Shown here: positions 1 to 5,527 of the stretch, one piece after another
Numbering within the stretch: the first letter of the stretch is position 1
Layout: each line of letters begins with the position of its first letter
From: Methanomicrobiales archaeon
GTDB lineage: Archaea; Halobacteriota; Methanomicrobia; Methanomicrobiales; Methanoculleaceae
Length of the DNA: 8,956 nt
Direction: 5' to 3'
Assembly: GCA_012511245.1 (NCBI GenBank)
Contig: JAAZGM010000065.1
Span: 1-8,956, forward strand
Made by a program: the position numbers and the translations under genes
Notes under the pieces: generated by a model
What the model saw: only the letters and a program-made list of their open reading frames with translations
Told to the model about the DNA's origin: nothing
Database searches by the model: none

Positions 1-1097
1 CTGATGTAGACGGGCTCCAGGAGCTCAACCTTGAGCCGGTCGAGCATCCCCGCCACGGTATCGACCGCCTTCCCGCCCCAACCGTATGACCCGATCACCG
101 TTGCGTACCGGGTCTTCGGCCGGAGGAAGTTTGCGAGGTATGTGGCGTAGACCGCCTGCGGGTGCGGGCCGAAGATGACGGTCGGCGACCCGATCACGAC
201 TGTTGCGGCATCGACAAGCGCCTTTGCAAGATCCCCGATATCGGTCTTCGGGATATTGAACGGCTTGACCGGGATACCCCGCTCGATAAGGGCGTCGATG
301 AGGTGGTCGACCATCACCTGGGTGCTCCCGTGCATGGAGACATAGGGGATGATCACCATGTTCTTCACCGCATCGTCCGTCCAGTCGCGGTATGCATCCA
401 TGATGAGCGCCGGCCTGTCATAGATCGGGCCATGGCTCGGGGCGATCATGCTGATCTCCCGCGTCGCGAGTTTTTCGAGGTGTCCTTTGATGCTTGAGCG
501 GAACGGCATCATGATCTCGGCGTAGTAGCGTTTCGCCGACTCATAGATCACGCCCTCGTCGGGAACGTAGAGGCTGCTCGTCGCGTAGTGAGAACCAAGG
601 AAGTCGCAGGAGAAGAGGATCCGGTCTTCCTTGAGGTAGGAGAGCATCGTCTCCGGCCAGTGAACCCAGGGGGCGAGGATGAACTCAAGTGTCTTGCCAC
701 CCAGGGAGAGGGTCTCTCCGTCGCTGATGATGATGAAGTGTTCATCCGGGATATGGAGGAGGTCGGCCAGGAAGTCCCGGCACTTCTGGTTCGTCACCAC
801 CTTTGCTTCAGGGAAACGATCGAGAACTGCCGGGATCGAACCGGAATGATCCTGTTCGGCGTGGTGTGCGATGATGTAATCGAGGTTTTTGATGCCAGCC
901 CGATCAAGGTTCGCCATGAGGACGGCGGTCTTCGCCGGGTCGACGGTATCGAGCAGCGCCGTCTTCTCGCTTCCCTGGATGAGGTAACTGTTGTAGGAGG
1001 TGCCGTCGGGGAGCGGAATCAGTTCATCAAACATCCTGCGGTCCCAGTCGATGACCCCGACTGCGTGAACGCCCGGTACAATCTCACGCGCGGCCAT
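1..1097 (-). CDS. fprA: A-type flavodiiron protein, probable F420H2 oxidase (3' end cut by window)
   Basis: Reduces O2 to water in the cytoplasm with F420H2 in methanogens (family knowledge), protecting strict anaerobes. The first 365 residues are present; roughly 40 C-terminal residues lie beyond the left edge. An N-terminal metallo-beta-lactamase-like diiron domain fills about residues 1-245. All expected iron ligands are visible: H79-x-E81-x-D83-H84, H146 (in WVHWPE), D165 (in SCDFLG) and H222 (in PSHGP). A flavodoxin-like FMN domain follows from about residue 247, with phosphate-loop signature SMHGSTQ at 254-260. No rubredoxin or flavin-reductase fusion is seen in the part present. The ATG at 1097 has GGAGG nine bases upstream (1107-1111) and TATA-like sequence at 1131-1150. 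It lies downstream of endonuclease V on the same strand but 293 bp away, so it is probably transcribed separately. Family assignment is firm. F420H2 as donor is inferred from methanogen homologues, and NO or rubredoxin could also be partners. Confidence 0.93.
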   Translation of the reverse strand, partial: MAAREIVPGVHAVGVIDWDRRMFDELIPLPDGTSYNSYLIQGSEKTALLDTVDPAKTAVLMANLDRAGIKNLDYIIAHHAEQDHSGSIPAVLDRFPEAKVVTNQKCRDFLADLLHIPDEHFIIISDGETLSLGGKTLEFILAPWVHWPETMLSYLKEDRILFSCDFLGSHYATSSLYVPDEGVIYESAKRYYAEIMMPFRSSIKGHLEKLATREISMIAPSHGPIYDRPALIMDAYRDWTDDAVKNMVIIPYVSMHGSTQVMVDHLIDALIERGIPVKPFNIPKTDIGDLAKALVDAATVVIGSPTVIFGPHPQAVYATYLANFLRPKTRYATVIGSYGWGGKAVDTVAGMLDRLKVELLEPVYI

Positions 1098-1130
1098 ATT
1101 TACCCGCCTCCACCAGACCACTCCAGGTCG

Positions 1131-1150
1131 ATATATAGTTCATATAGGTA
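1131..1150 (-). promoter_or_regulatory. putative fprA promoter (TATA elements)
   Basis: Read on the minus strand, two overlapping AT-rich elements, CCTATATGAAC and AACTATATAT, lie 34-53 bases upstream of the fprA ATG. Either could be the TATA box; the more distal one would give a start site near 1118-1120 and a leader of about 20 nt that keeps the GGAGG. Assigned by motif and distance only. Confidence 0.4.
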
Positions 1151-1272
1151 TGTTCCAACATTGTCTTCACACTCCATAACATTCGACGGTCGGCATCCTT
1201 ACACCGCGCCGGCCGGTAGACGTTAATCCTCCCCGAAGACTGATAACGGTTTCGACCGGGATCTGCGCTGAC

Positions 1273-1344
1273 GAATCAGTGTATACTGTATTCTGTACGG
1301 ATCCCTGACAAAACCCGGATCCAGATTCAGCGCTTTACTGATTC
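1273..1344. repeat. nested inverted repeats between endonuclease V and fprA
   Basis: GAATCAGT (1273-1280) and ACTGATTC (1337-1344) are exact complements. Between them are two GGATCC hexamers (about 1309-1314 and 1317-1322 region; clearly visible on either side of a short CTGACAAAACC spacer) that can also pair. The region carries no ORF. Read on the minus strand, the spacer contains a T4 run, so the structure could end the endonuclease V transcript. It could also be a small structured RNA or a protein-binding dyad. The rest of the 1098-1390 gap holds only the fprA promoter and ribosome binding site as far as I can see. Confidence 0.4.
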
Positions 1345-1390
1345 CGGCACCCGGCATCACCACCCCGGGTGAGATACGGGCATCGGTGCG

Positions 1391-2119
1391 TTATATCTCC
1401 CCGGGCGCATCCGGCGGGAGGAGAGCGGTCTGCCTCCCCTCCCCGACCCCGGTCTTCCGGGCGGCGTTTGCAAAGAGGTGGGCCTGCCGGGTCGGTTCCG
1501 GGAGGCGATATCCCCGTGCGGCCGAGAGGACGAGATCGACCGCCCGCGAAAGATCGATACGGTGGCCCACGGAGACGTAGACGGGTTTCACCCTGTCCTT
1601 CGTCCGCACCGCCATGCCGATCGTCTCGCCGTCGCGGAGTATGGGTGCGGTCGAGCCCCTGCCGGGTCCGGGTTCCTCAACTGTGCCGACGAGGAGGCTC
1701 TTTGCGACCCCGACGGTGGGCCGGTCGAGCAGGACGCCCATGTGGCTTGCGATGCCGAGCCTCCGGGGGTGGGCGATCCCCTGTCCGTCGAAGAAGATGA
1801 CGTCCGGTTCGGAGACGAGCTTTCGGAACGCCCGGATGAGGGCGGGGCCCTCGCGGAAGGTGAGGAGGCCGGGGATGTAGGGAAACGCCGTCTCCGTGCA
1901 GGCGGCGACCCGTTCGACGACGGCGAGATCGGGGTAACTGAGGACGACGACGACCGCGTGGATATCGTTTGAACCTTTCGCGTAAGATGCGTCGACACCG
2001 GCGATGAGGGTGACCTCTCCGATGTCGCCCGTGAGGCGGACCCGGGTCCGGAGCGCCTCCTGGAGGTGGGCGGCCTCGCCCGGCGTCAGGTCGAAAGGAT
2101 GGGTCTCTCTGATCTCCAT
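1391..2119 (-). CDS. nfi: Endonuclease V (deoxyinosine 3' endonuclease)
   Basis: Cleaves the second phosphodiester bond 3' of deoxyinosine (deaminated adenine) to start repair, needing Mg2+. The 242-aa protein has the complete family signature: GVDASY with catalytic D43, YIPGLLTFRE with E90, and DGQGIAHPRRLG with D111, followed by GVAKSLLVGT near residues 140-150. YIP corresponds to the PYIP wedge motif that separates strands at the lesion. Length fits bacterial and archaeal EndoV (about 220-250 aa). An in-frame ATG exists six codons upstream (2137), but it has no ribosome binding site, while the ATG at 2119 has GGGAG six bases before it, so 2119 is preferred. It is divergent from the rubredoxin gene. 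A TATA-like element at 2177-2187 fits a leader of about 35 nt. Identification is very secure. Confidence 0.96.
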   Translation of the reverse strand: MEIRETHPFDLTPGEAAHLQEALRTRVRLTGDIGEVTLIAGVDASYAKGSNDIHAVVVVLSYPDLAVVERVAACTETAFPYIPGLLTFREGPALIRAFRKLVSEPDVIFFDGQGIAHPRRLGIASHMGVLLDRPTVGVAKSLLVGTVEEPGPGRGSTAPILRDGETIGMAVRTKDRVKPVYVSVGHRIDLSRAVDLVLSAARGYRLPEPTRQAHLFANAARKTGVGEGRQTALLPPDAPGEI

Positions 2120-2176
2120 AGTGGTCTCCCGCCGCATAGCGGCAGGCAGGGTTCAGAGGCAACTATCTCTCCAGTG

Positions 2177-2187
2177 ATATATACATT
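2177..2187 (-). promoter_or_regulatory. putative TATA box for endonuclease V
   Basis: On the minus strand the sequence TGTATATATC lies about 58-68 bases before the chosen ATG. A start site about 25 bases downstream would fall near 2155-2158, leaving a short leader that contains the GGGAG ribosome binding site. Motif and distance only. Confidence 0.45.
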
Positions 2188-2249
2188 GGGCGCCCCGGGC
2201 ACCGGGGGAAGAGAGGGGGGTGAACCGGTGAAATGCCGTTATCGCCGCT

Positions 2250-2274
2250 CCTGAACCGGCACCGGGAGTTCAGG
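2250..2274. repeat. 7-bp inverted repeat in the endonuclease V / rubredoxin divergent region
   Basis: CCTGAAC (2250-2256) and GTTCAGG (2268-2274) are exact complements around an 11-nt GC-rich spacer. The dyad sits about 37 bp upstream of the rubredoxin TATA box and about 63 bp upstream of the endonuclease V TATA box. It could be an operator for either gene, but no family of regulator can be named from it. The remaining 2120-2367 gap holds the two promoters. Confidence 0.3.
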
Positions 2275-2310
2275 CGCTCGTGGGGGGTGCGGTTGAAGGG
2301 GGACGGGGCA

Positions 2311-2318
2311 TTTTTATA
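2311..2318 (+). promoter_or_regulatory. TATA box of the rubredoxin-oxidase operon
   Basis: TTTTTATA is the only AT-rich stretch in a very GC-rich segment. It would place a start site near 2338-2342, about 28 nt before the rubredoxin ATG. GGAG at 2354-2357 would serve as the ribosome binding site, with a slightly long 10-nt spacing. Confidence 0.5.
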
Positions 2319-2367
2319 CATGGAGATAGGGTACGGCCGGGAGAGTCATCTCTGGAGCGTGGACGAT

Positions 2368-2568
2368 ATGGCACGATGGATCTGTAGTGTCTGTGATTAC
2401 GAGTATGTTGTGGGGGTGGGAGACGCAGCTACCGGGATACCGCCGGGAACACCCTTCGAGGATCTCCCCGCCGACTGGCGGTGCCCCGACTGTATGGTCG
2501 GGAAGGAAGCGTTTGTGCGGGCCGGTGAAGATGAGGAGGTGGAGACCGATGGTGAAGACGATCTCTAA
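2368..2568 (+). CDS. Rubredoxin
   Basis: Small cytoplasmic one-electron carrier with a single Fe(Cys)4 centre. The 66-aa product has C6-x2-C9 and C39-x2-C42, the same cysteine spacing as classical rubredoxins. It also has the usual aromatic and proline framework (W4, Y11, Y13, P34, W37, P40) and the DLPADWRCPDC hallmark at about 32-42. The tail after residue 53 is unusually acidic (E/D-rich to the C-terminus). An upstream in-frame ATG at 2233 would add 45 residues lacking rubredoxin character and would lie upstream of the TATA box, so the ATG at 2368 is preferred. The 3' end overlaps the start of the following pyruvate-oxidase-like gene by 20 nt in another frame, so the two should be one transcript with coupled translation. 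The nearby flavodiiron protein gene is a second possible partner. The electron partners are inference. Confidence 0.93.
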   Translation: MARWICSVCDYEYVVGVGDAATGIPPGTPFEDLPADWRCPDCMVGKEAFVRAGEDEEVETDGEDDL

Positions 2569-4168
2569 AGGGGCGGAGACGACCGTGGCCGACGTCCTGA
2601 TCGCAGAACTCGCGGCCTGGGGGGTCACCCTCTTCTTCGGTATCCCCGGCGCATCGTCGCTGCCGCTCGTGGATGCGGTCAGGAAGAACCCGGATGTCCG
2701 CTACATCGTCGTCCGGCACGAAGAGACCGCGGCGATGGCGGCGTCCGCCTACAACAAGTTCACGGGGAAGGTCGCCGCCTGCCTGACCATCGCCGGGCCT
2801 GGGGCGACGAACCTCGCGACCGGTCTGTATGACGCAAAAGAGGACCACGCGAGCGTGCTCTCGCTCAACGGGCAGGTGAAGATGCAGTATGCCGGTCCCG
2901 GCGGCATCCAGGAGATCGATCAGGATGCATTCTTCAGGCCGATCACGGTCTTCAACAGCACCGTCGCCGATCCGGCAACGGCGGTCAAACTCCTCACCCG
3001 GGCGCTCCGGTACGCGATCGTCGCCCGCGGCGTCGCCCAGCTCTCGGTCCCGAACGACATCCAGGCCGCACCGCTCAAGGCAGCCTACTGCGAGCGCGAG
3101 ACCTGTCTTCCGTCGACGAGCGTTGCGCCGACCGATGAGGCTGTCCGGGCTGCAGTGGAGGCGATCGACGGCGCAACGCATCCGGTCATCATCGCGGGGT
3201 TCGGTGCGCTGCATGCGGCCGGGGCCGTCCTCGACCTCGCAACAAAGATCCAGGCACCGATCGTCACCACCCTCCGCGGAAAAGGTATCCTCCCCGATGA
3301 TAACGAGTGGATCGCCGGGGTGCACGGAGAACTCGGGACAGCACACGCACTGGCACTCATCCTGAAGTCCGATCTTGTGATCGCCTGTGGTATGAGTTTT
3401 TCCGACCACACCAGGGTGCCGCCGGGCAAACGGGCGATCCAGATCGATATCGATCCGCTCCAGCTCGGAAAACACCCGCTTGTTGCCGGGGTCTACGGTG
3501 ACTGCGCCATCGCCCTCCCCCGGATCACCGCGCAGGTCCGGGCGCGGGAGGATCCGGAGACCAGATCGTGGCTTGCGGAGAAGAAACAGGCGTGGCTTGA
3601 GCGGCTCGACCGGGAGGCCGACCCGGAGGCCGCTCCCCTCCGCCCGCCCTATATCATGAAGATCCTCTCTGAGACCCTGCCGGAAGATGCGATCATATCC
3701 ATCGATGTCGGTGACAATCAGTGGTGGTTCGGGCGGAACTTCCGGATGAAACGGCAGCGGTTCGCGATGTCGGGCTACCTCGGGACGATGGGATTCGGGC
3801 TCCCGGGGGCGATCGCGGCGAAACTTGCCTACCCTGATGCAACCGTCGTCTGCATAACCGGGGACGGGGGGTTCTCGATGGTCATGGCCGACTTCGTCAC
3901 AGCGGTGAAGTACGATCTCCCCATCGCCGTGTTCGTCCTGAACAATCATGAACTTGCCATGATCCGCGAGGAGCAGCGGGAGGAGAACTACCCCCCCTAC
4001 GGGATCGATCTGACAAATCCCGACTTTGCAGCGTATGCAGAGGCGTGCGGCGGCACAGGGCTACGGGTGGCCCGGCCGCAGGATCTTGCAGGTGCTGTCA
4101 TCCGGGCTCTGGGGATGAATAAGCCCGTCATCATCGATATCGAGACCGATCCAGGGCGATTCAAGTAG
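2549..4168 (+). CDS. Thiamine-diphosphate flavoenzyme, pyruvate oxidase-like (acetolactate synthase superfamily)
   Basis: Probably decarboxylates pyruvate or another 2-oxoacid oxidatively. The 539-aa protein has the three-domain plan of the POX/ALS family. The N-terminal PYR domain (about 10-175) contains FGIPG and RHEE with catalytic Glu58. The central FAD-type domain (about 195-345) includes LRGKGILPDDN and QIDIDP. The C-terminal PP domain (about 365-535) has the ThDP-Mg motif GDGG at 438-441 ending in NN at 465-466. The stretch GDGGFSMVMADF, and IQEIDQDAFF after NGQV, resemble pyruvate oxidases (PoxB, lactobacillar POX) more than acetolactate synthases. It stops about 30 residues short of PoxB and so appears to lack the C-terminal lipid-binding helix. 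The ATG at 2549 is preceded by GGAGG (2535-2539) inside the rubredoxin gene. The tight overlap suggests rubredoxin is its electron acceptor or donor. Acetolactate synthase or another 2-oxoacid decarboxylase remain alternatives; the substrate cannot be read from sequence. Confidence 0.85.
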   Translation: MVKTISKGAETTVADVLIAELAAWGVTLFFGIPGASSLPLVDAVRKNPDVRYIVVRHEETAAMAASAYNKFTGKVAACLTIAGPGATNLATGLYDAKEDHASVLSLNGQVKMQYAGPGGIQEIDQDAFFRPITVFNSTVADPATAVKLLTRALRYAIVARGVAQLSVPNDIQAAPLKAAYCERETCLPSTSVAPTDEAVRAAVEAIDGATHPVIIAGFGALHAAGAVLDLATKIQAPIVTTLRGKGILPDDNEWIAGVHGELGTAHALALILKSDLVIACGMSFSDHTRVPPGKRAIQIDIDPLQLGKHPLVAGVYGDCAIALPRITAQVRAREDPETRSWLAEKKQAWLERLDREADPEAAPLRPPYIMKILSETLPEDAIISIDVGDNQWWFGRNFRMKRQRFAMSGYLGTMGFGLPGAIAAKLAYPDATVVCITGDGGFSMVMADFVTAVKYDLPIAVFVLNNHELAMIREEQREENYPPYGIDLTNPDFAAYAEACGGTGLRVARPQDLAGAVIRALGMNKPVIIDIETDPGRFK

Positions 4169-4184
4169 CCGGGCAAAACCCGGC
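4168..4184 (+). terminator. hairpin immediately after the pyruvate-oxidase-like gene
   Basis: GCCGGG (4168-4173), loop CAAAA, CCCGGC (4179-4184): a perfect 6-bp GC stem starting at the last base of the stop codon. There is no T-run behind it, so it may stabilise the mRNA end or aid termination rather than act as an intrinsic terminator. Confidence 0.45.
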
Positions 4185-4196
4185 ACGGCACCCGCC

Positions 4197-4210
4197 CGAA
4201 ACTTATAAGT
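4197..4210 (+). promoter_or_regulatory. strong archaeal BRE/TATA promoter with no ORF behind it
   Basis: CGAAAC (4197-4202, good BRE) is directly followed by TTATAAGT (4203-4210). The ten bases ACTTATAAGT are a perfect palindrome, but the purine/A-rich BRE exists only on the plus-strand upstream side, which sets direction to the right. The predicted start site is near 4230. No plausible coding sequence follows. Confidence 0.55.
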
Positions 4211-4229
4211 ATCCTGCAACAGCATGAAG

Positions 4230-4430
4230 TGTTGAGGGTATTCGTGAACGCCCCGATCATGGCCGCGCAACATGGTGGCCGTGGCAGGTAGATGCCGGTC
4301 TTCCCGGATGTCGGACCGGGTGAGAGCACCGGCATGCCGTTCTTCACTCCACGCTAAGGGATTCCGGGCGCTGTTTCAACGGCTCCCGGAGTTAAACTTA
4401 CGATGCACCGGAACCGTTCCGGTTCACTGT
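4230..4430 (+). ncRNA. candidate structured small RNA between converging genes
   Basis: Several strong hairpins follow the promoter at 4197-4210. (a) CATGGCC 4258-4264 pairs with GGCCGTG 4277-4283 (one G-U). (b) ATGCCGGT 4292-4299 pairs with ACCGGCAT 4328-4335, enclosing CCCGG 4303-4307 with CCGGG 4316-4320. (c) TCCGGG 4363-4368 with CCCGGA 4385-4390, continued after one mismatch by GCTGT 4370-4374 with ACGGC 4379-4383 around loop TTCA. (d) ACCGGA 4407-4412 with TCCGGT 4418-4423, followed by a pyrimidine-rich stretch. GTGAAC 4244-4249 can also pair with GTTCAC 4422-4427 to close the whole fold, competing only slightly with (d). No ORF here has a ribosome binding site or protein-like composition. 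The 3' end is a guess. I do not recognise a known RNA family. A long 3' UTR of the aquaporin mRNA (other strand) or a repeated dyad element are alternatives. Confidence 0.4.
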
Positions 4431-4470
4431 TCTTCCTGCGATTATGAGGCGACCGGGAGGTCTGCTGCTC

Positions 4471-4475
4471 AAAAA
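4471..4475 (-). terminator. oligo-T terminator after aqpM
   Basis: On the minus strand a T5 run embedded in CTCTTTTTGAG begins 15 bases after the aquaporin stop codon. Short T-runs are typical archaeal transcription terminators. Confidence 0.4.
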
Positions 4476-4490
4476 GAGGGGGGAGTTCGA

Positions 4491-5237
4491 TCACTCGTCA
4501 CAGCAGAGATAGTCGTAGAGGAACGCAGCGGCGATCGCACCGATGATCGGTCCGATGATGTAGATAGGGAAGAACTCCCATAGACTCTGCCCTGCAAGCA
4601 GCCAGTCTCCAAGGTAGGGGCCGAACGTACGGGCAGGGTTGAGCGACGCACCGGTCAGGTTCCCGATCGTCGTGATGATCCCTGCGACCGCGAGACCCAC
4701 CAGAAGCCCGGCAAAGCCCGGTGGGGCACGTTCGTCGACGGCAACGCCCATGATGACGAACATCAGGAGGAACGTCCCGATCGCCTCGATGACGATCGCC
4801 TGCAGGTAGCCGATGCCGTAGAAGGGCGTCGTCGCCCCGAGTCCCCCGATCGCGATGGCGTCAGGGCCGACAGCCCAGGCAAAGAGGAGGCTCGCAACGG
4901 CGGCGCCGAGGAACTGCGCAACGATGTAGGGGATCACGTCGCGGCCGGGAAACCGGCGGACCGCAAAGAGGGCGATCGTCACTGCCGGGTTGATGTGGCA
5001 GCCCGATACCCGCCCGAGGGCATAGATCGAGGCGGCAATCGCGATACCGAAGGCAAGCCCGATCGCGAGCCAGTCGCCAAGGCCGCCGAGCGCCCCGATC
5101 CCGATGTTGAACGGTGTCGCCGGGTTGGTGCCCGCGGCGATCATCAGCGTGACGACCGCGGCACCCGCCCCGAAGAAGACCAGGATGAATGTCCCGAGTG
5201 CCTCGGCGATGAACCGTTTTCCAAGAGATATAGTCAT
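4491..5237 (-). CDS. aqpM: Aquaporin AqpM (MIP family channel)
   Basis: Tetrameric membrane channel for water, with glycerol and possibly small gases reported for the family. The 248-aa protein has six predicted helices and both pore motifs: CHINPAVT (NPA at 83-85) and SLNPARTFGP (NPA at 200-202). It follows AqpM of Methanothermobacter almost throughout as I remember that sequence, e.g. FGAGAAVVTLMIAAG, FNIGIGALGGLGDW and DERAPPGFAG. By that alignment the selectivity-filter residues are F63, I188, A197 and R203. AqpM has Ser at the third position, so Ala197 is a substitution worth noting. The isoleucine in place of the histidine of water-specific aquaporins is retained. The ATG at 5237 has GGTGA five bases before it. 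The gene starts 65 bp after the stop of the upstream DUF2180 gene. A T5/AT-rich stretch (5281-5290) in that gap could be terminator, promoter or both. Confidence 0.95.
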   Translation of the reverse strand: MTISLGKRFIAEALGTFILVFFGAGAAVVTLMIAAGTNPATPFNIGIGALGGLGDWLAIGLAFGIAIAASIYALGRVSGCHINPAVTIALFAVRRFPGRDVIPYIVAQFLGAAVASLLFAWAVGPDAIAIGGLGATTPFYGIGYLQAIVIEAIGTFLLMFVIMGVAVDERAPPGFAGLLVGLAVAGIITTIGNLTGASLNPARTFGPYLGDWLLAGQSLWEFFPIYIIGPIIGAIAAAFLYDYLCCDE

Positions 5238-5278
5238 GTTTTCACCAGATGTCCTTATCGTTCAGAGCAAGGATTTTC

Positions 5279-5291
5279 GGAAAAATAGTCC
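5279..5291 (-). promoter_or_regulatory. AT-rich element between DUF2180 and aqpM
   Basis: On the minus strand ACTATTTTTCC lies 12-24 bases after the DUF2180 stop and 42-54 bases before the aqpM ATG. The T5 run fits an archaeal terminator for the upstream operon. ACTATTTTT at this distance also fits a TATA box for aqpM with a leader of about 20 nt. I cannot choose between the two. Confidence 0.3.
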
Positions 5292-5302
5292 GGGAGAAGG
5301 GC

Positions 5303-5512
5303 TCACTTCCCATACAGGGCAGCGTAGCACTCACCACAGAGGAAACGTGGCAGCGGAGCCTTCAGGCGCCTGCTCGGGAACGGGTAGCCGCCTTCCCAGA
5401 CATCAACGTCTTTTCTGATGGCATGCTCGAGACAGAGCCCCATACCGCAGACGATACAGATCGCCACCGCCTCGCTCTCCTTCCCCTCAAGTGCGCAGTA
5501 GTAGCACTTCAT
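5303..5512 (-). CDS. DUF2180-type small zinc-finger protein
   Basis: A 69-aa protein with eight likely metal ligands in four pairs: C3-x2-C6, C19-x2-C22, C27-x2-H30 and C59-x2-C62. This is enough for two zinc ions in a cross-braced, B-box-like arrangement. The segment VWEGGYPFPSRR (38-49) separates the third and fourth pairs. The match to the archaeal family I know as DUF2180 is from memory of its pattern (MKCYxC, CIVCGxGxC, GGYPFP). Function is unknown; zinc fingers of this size usually bind protein or nucleic acid. It starts 15 nt after the stop of the DUF2193 gene, and its ribosome binding site (GGGAGAGAGG) fills that gap. The two are therefore almost certainly one operon and may form a complex. 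No transmembrane segment or signal peptide is present. Confidence 0.8.
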   Translation of the reverse strand: MKCYYCALEGKESEAVAICIVCGMGLCLEHAIRKDVDVWEGGYPFPSRRLKAPLPRFLCGECYAALYGK

Positions 5513-5527
5513 ACCTCTCTCCCTCCC

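Noticed and set aside
588..1226. A 212-codon plus-strand frame opposite fprA
   Set aside because: fprA on the other strand has all iron ligands and the FMN loop; the plus frame is a shadow that runs on through the fprA promoter.
2429..3949. A 506-codon open frame on the minus strand opposite the pyruvate-oxidase-like gene
   Set aside because: It is antisense to a gene with clear catalytic motifs, is rich in Arg, Asp and Pro as GC-rich shadow frames are, and has no recognisable domain.
2549..4168. Calling the ThDP enzyme IlvB acetolactate synthase
   Set aside because: Motifs around the FAD domain and GDGGFSMVMADF fit pyruvate oxidases better, and no small regulatory subunit or other ilv gene lies next to it; kept as an alternative only.
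4272..4583. A 103-codon plus-strand frame in the pyruvate-oxidase / aqpM gap, with a CSSCDYEATG stretch resembling a zinc ribbon
   Set aside because: It runs 90 bases into aqpM antisense, is Arg/Ser-rich, has a single CxxC without a partner and lacks a ribosome binding site. The hairpins explain the segment better.
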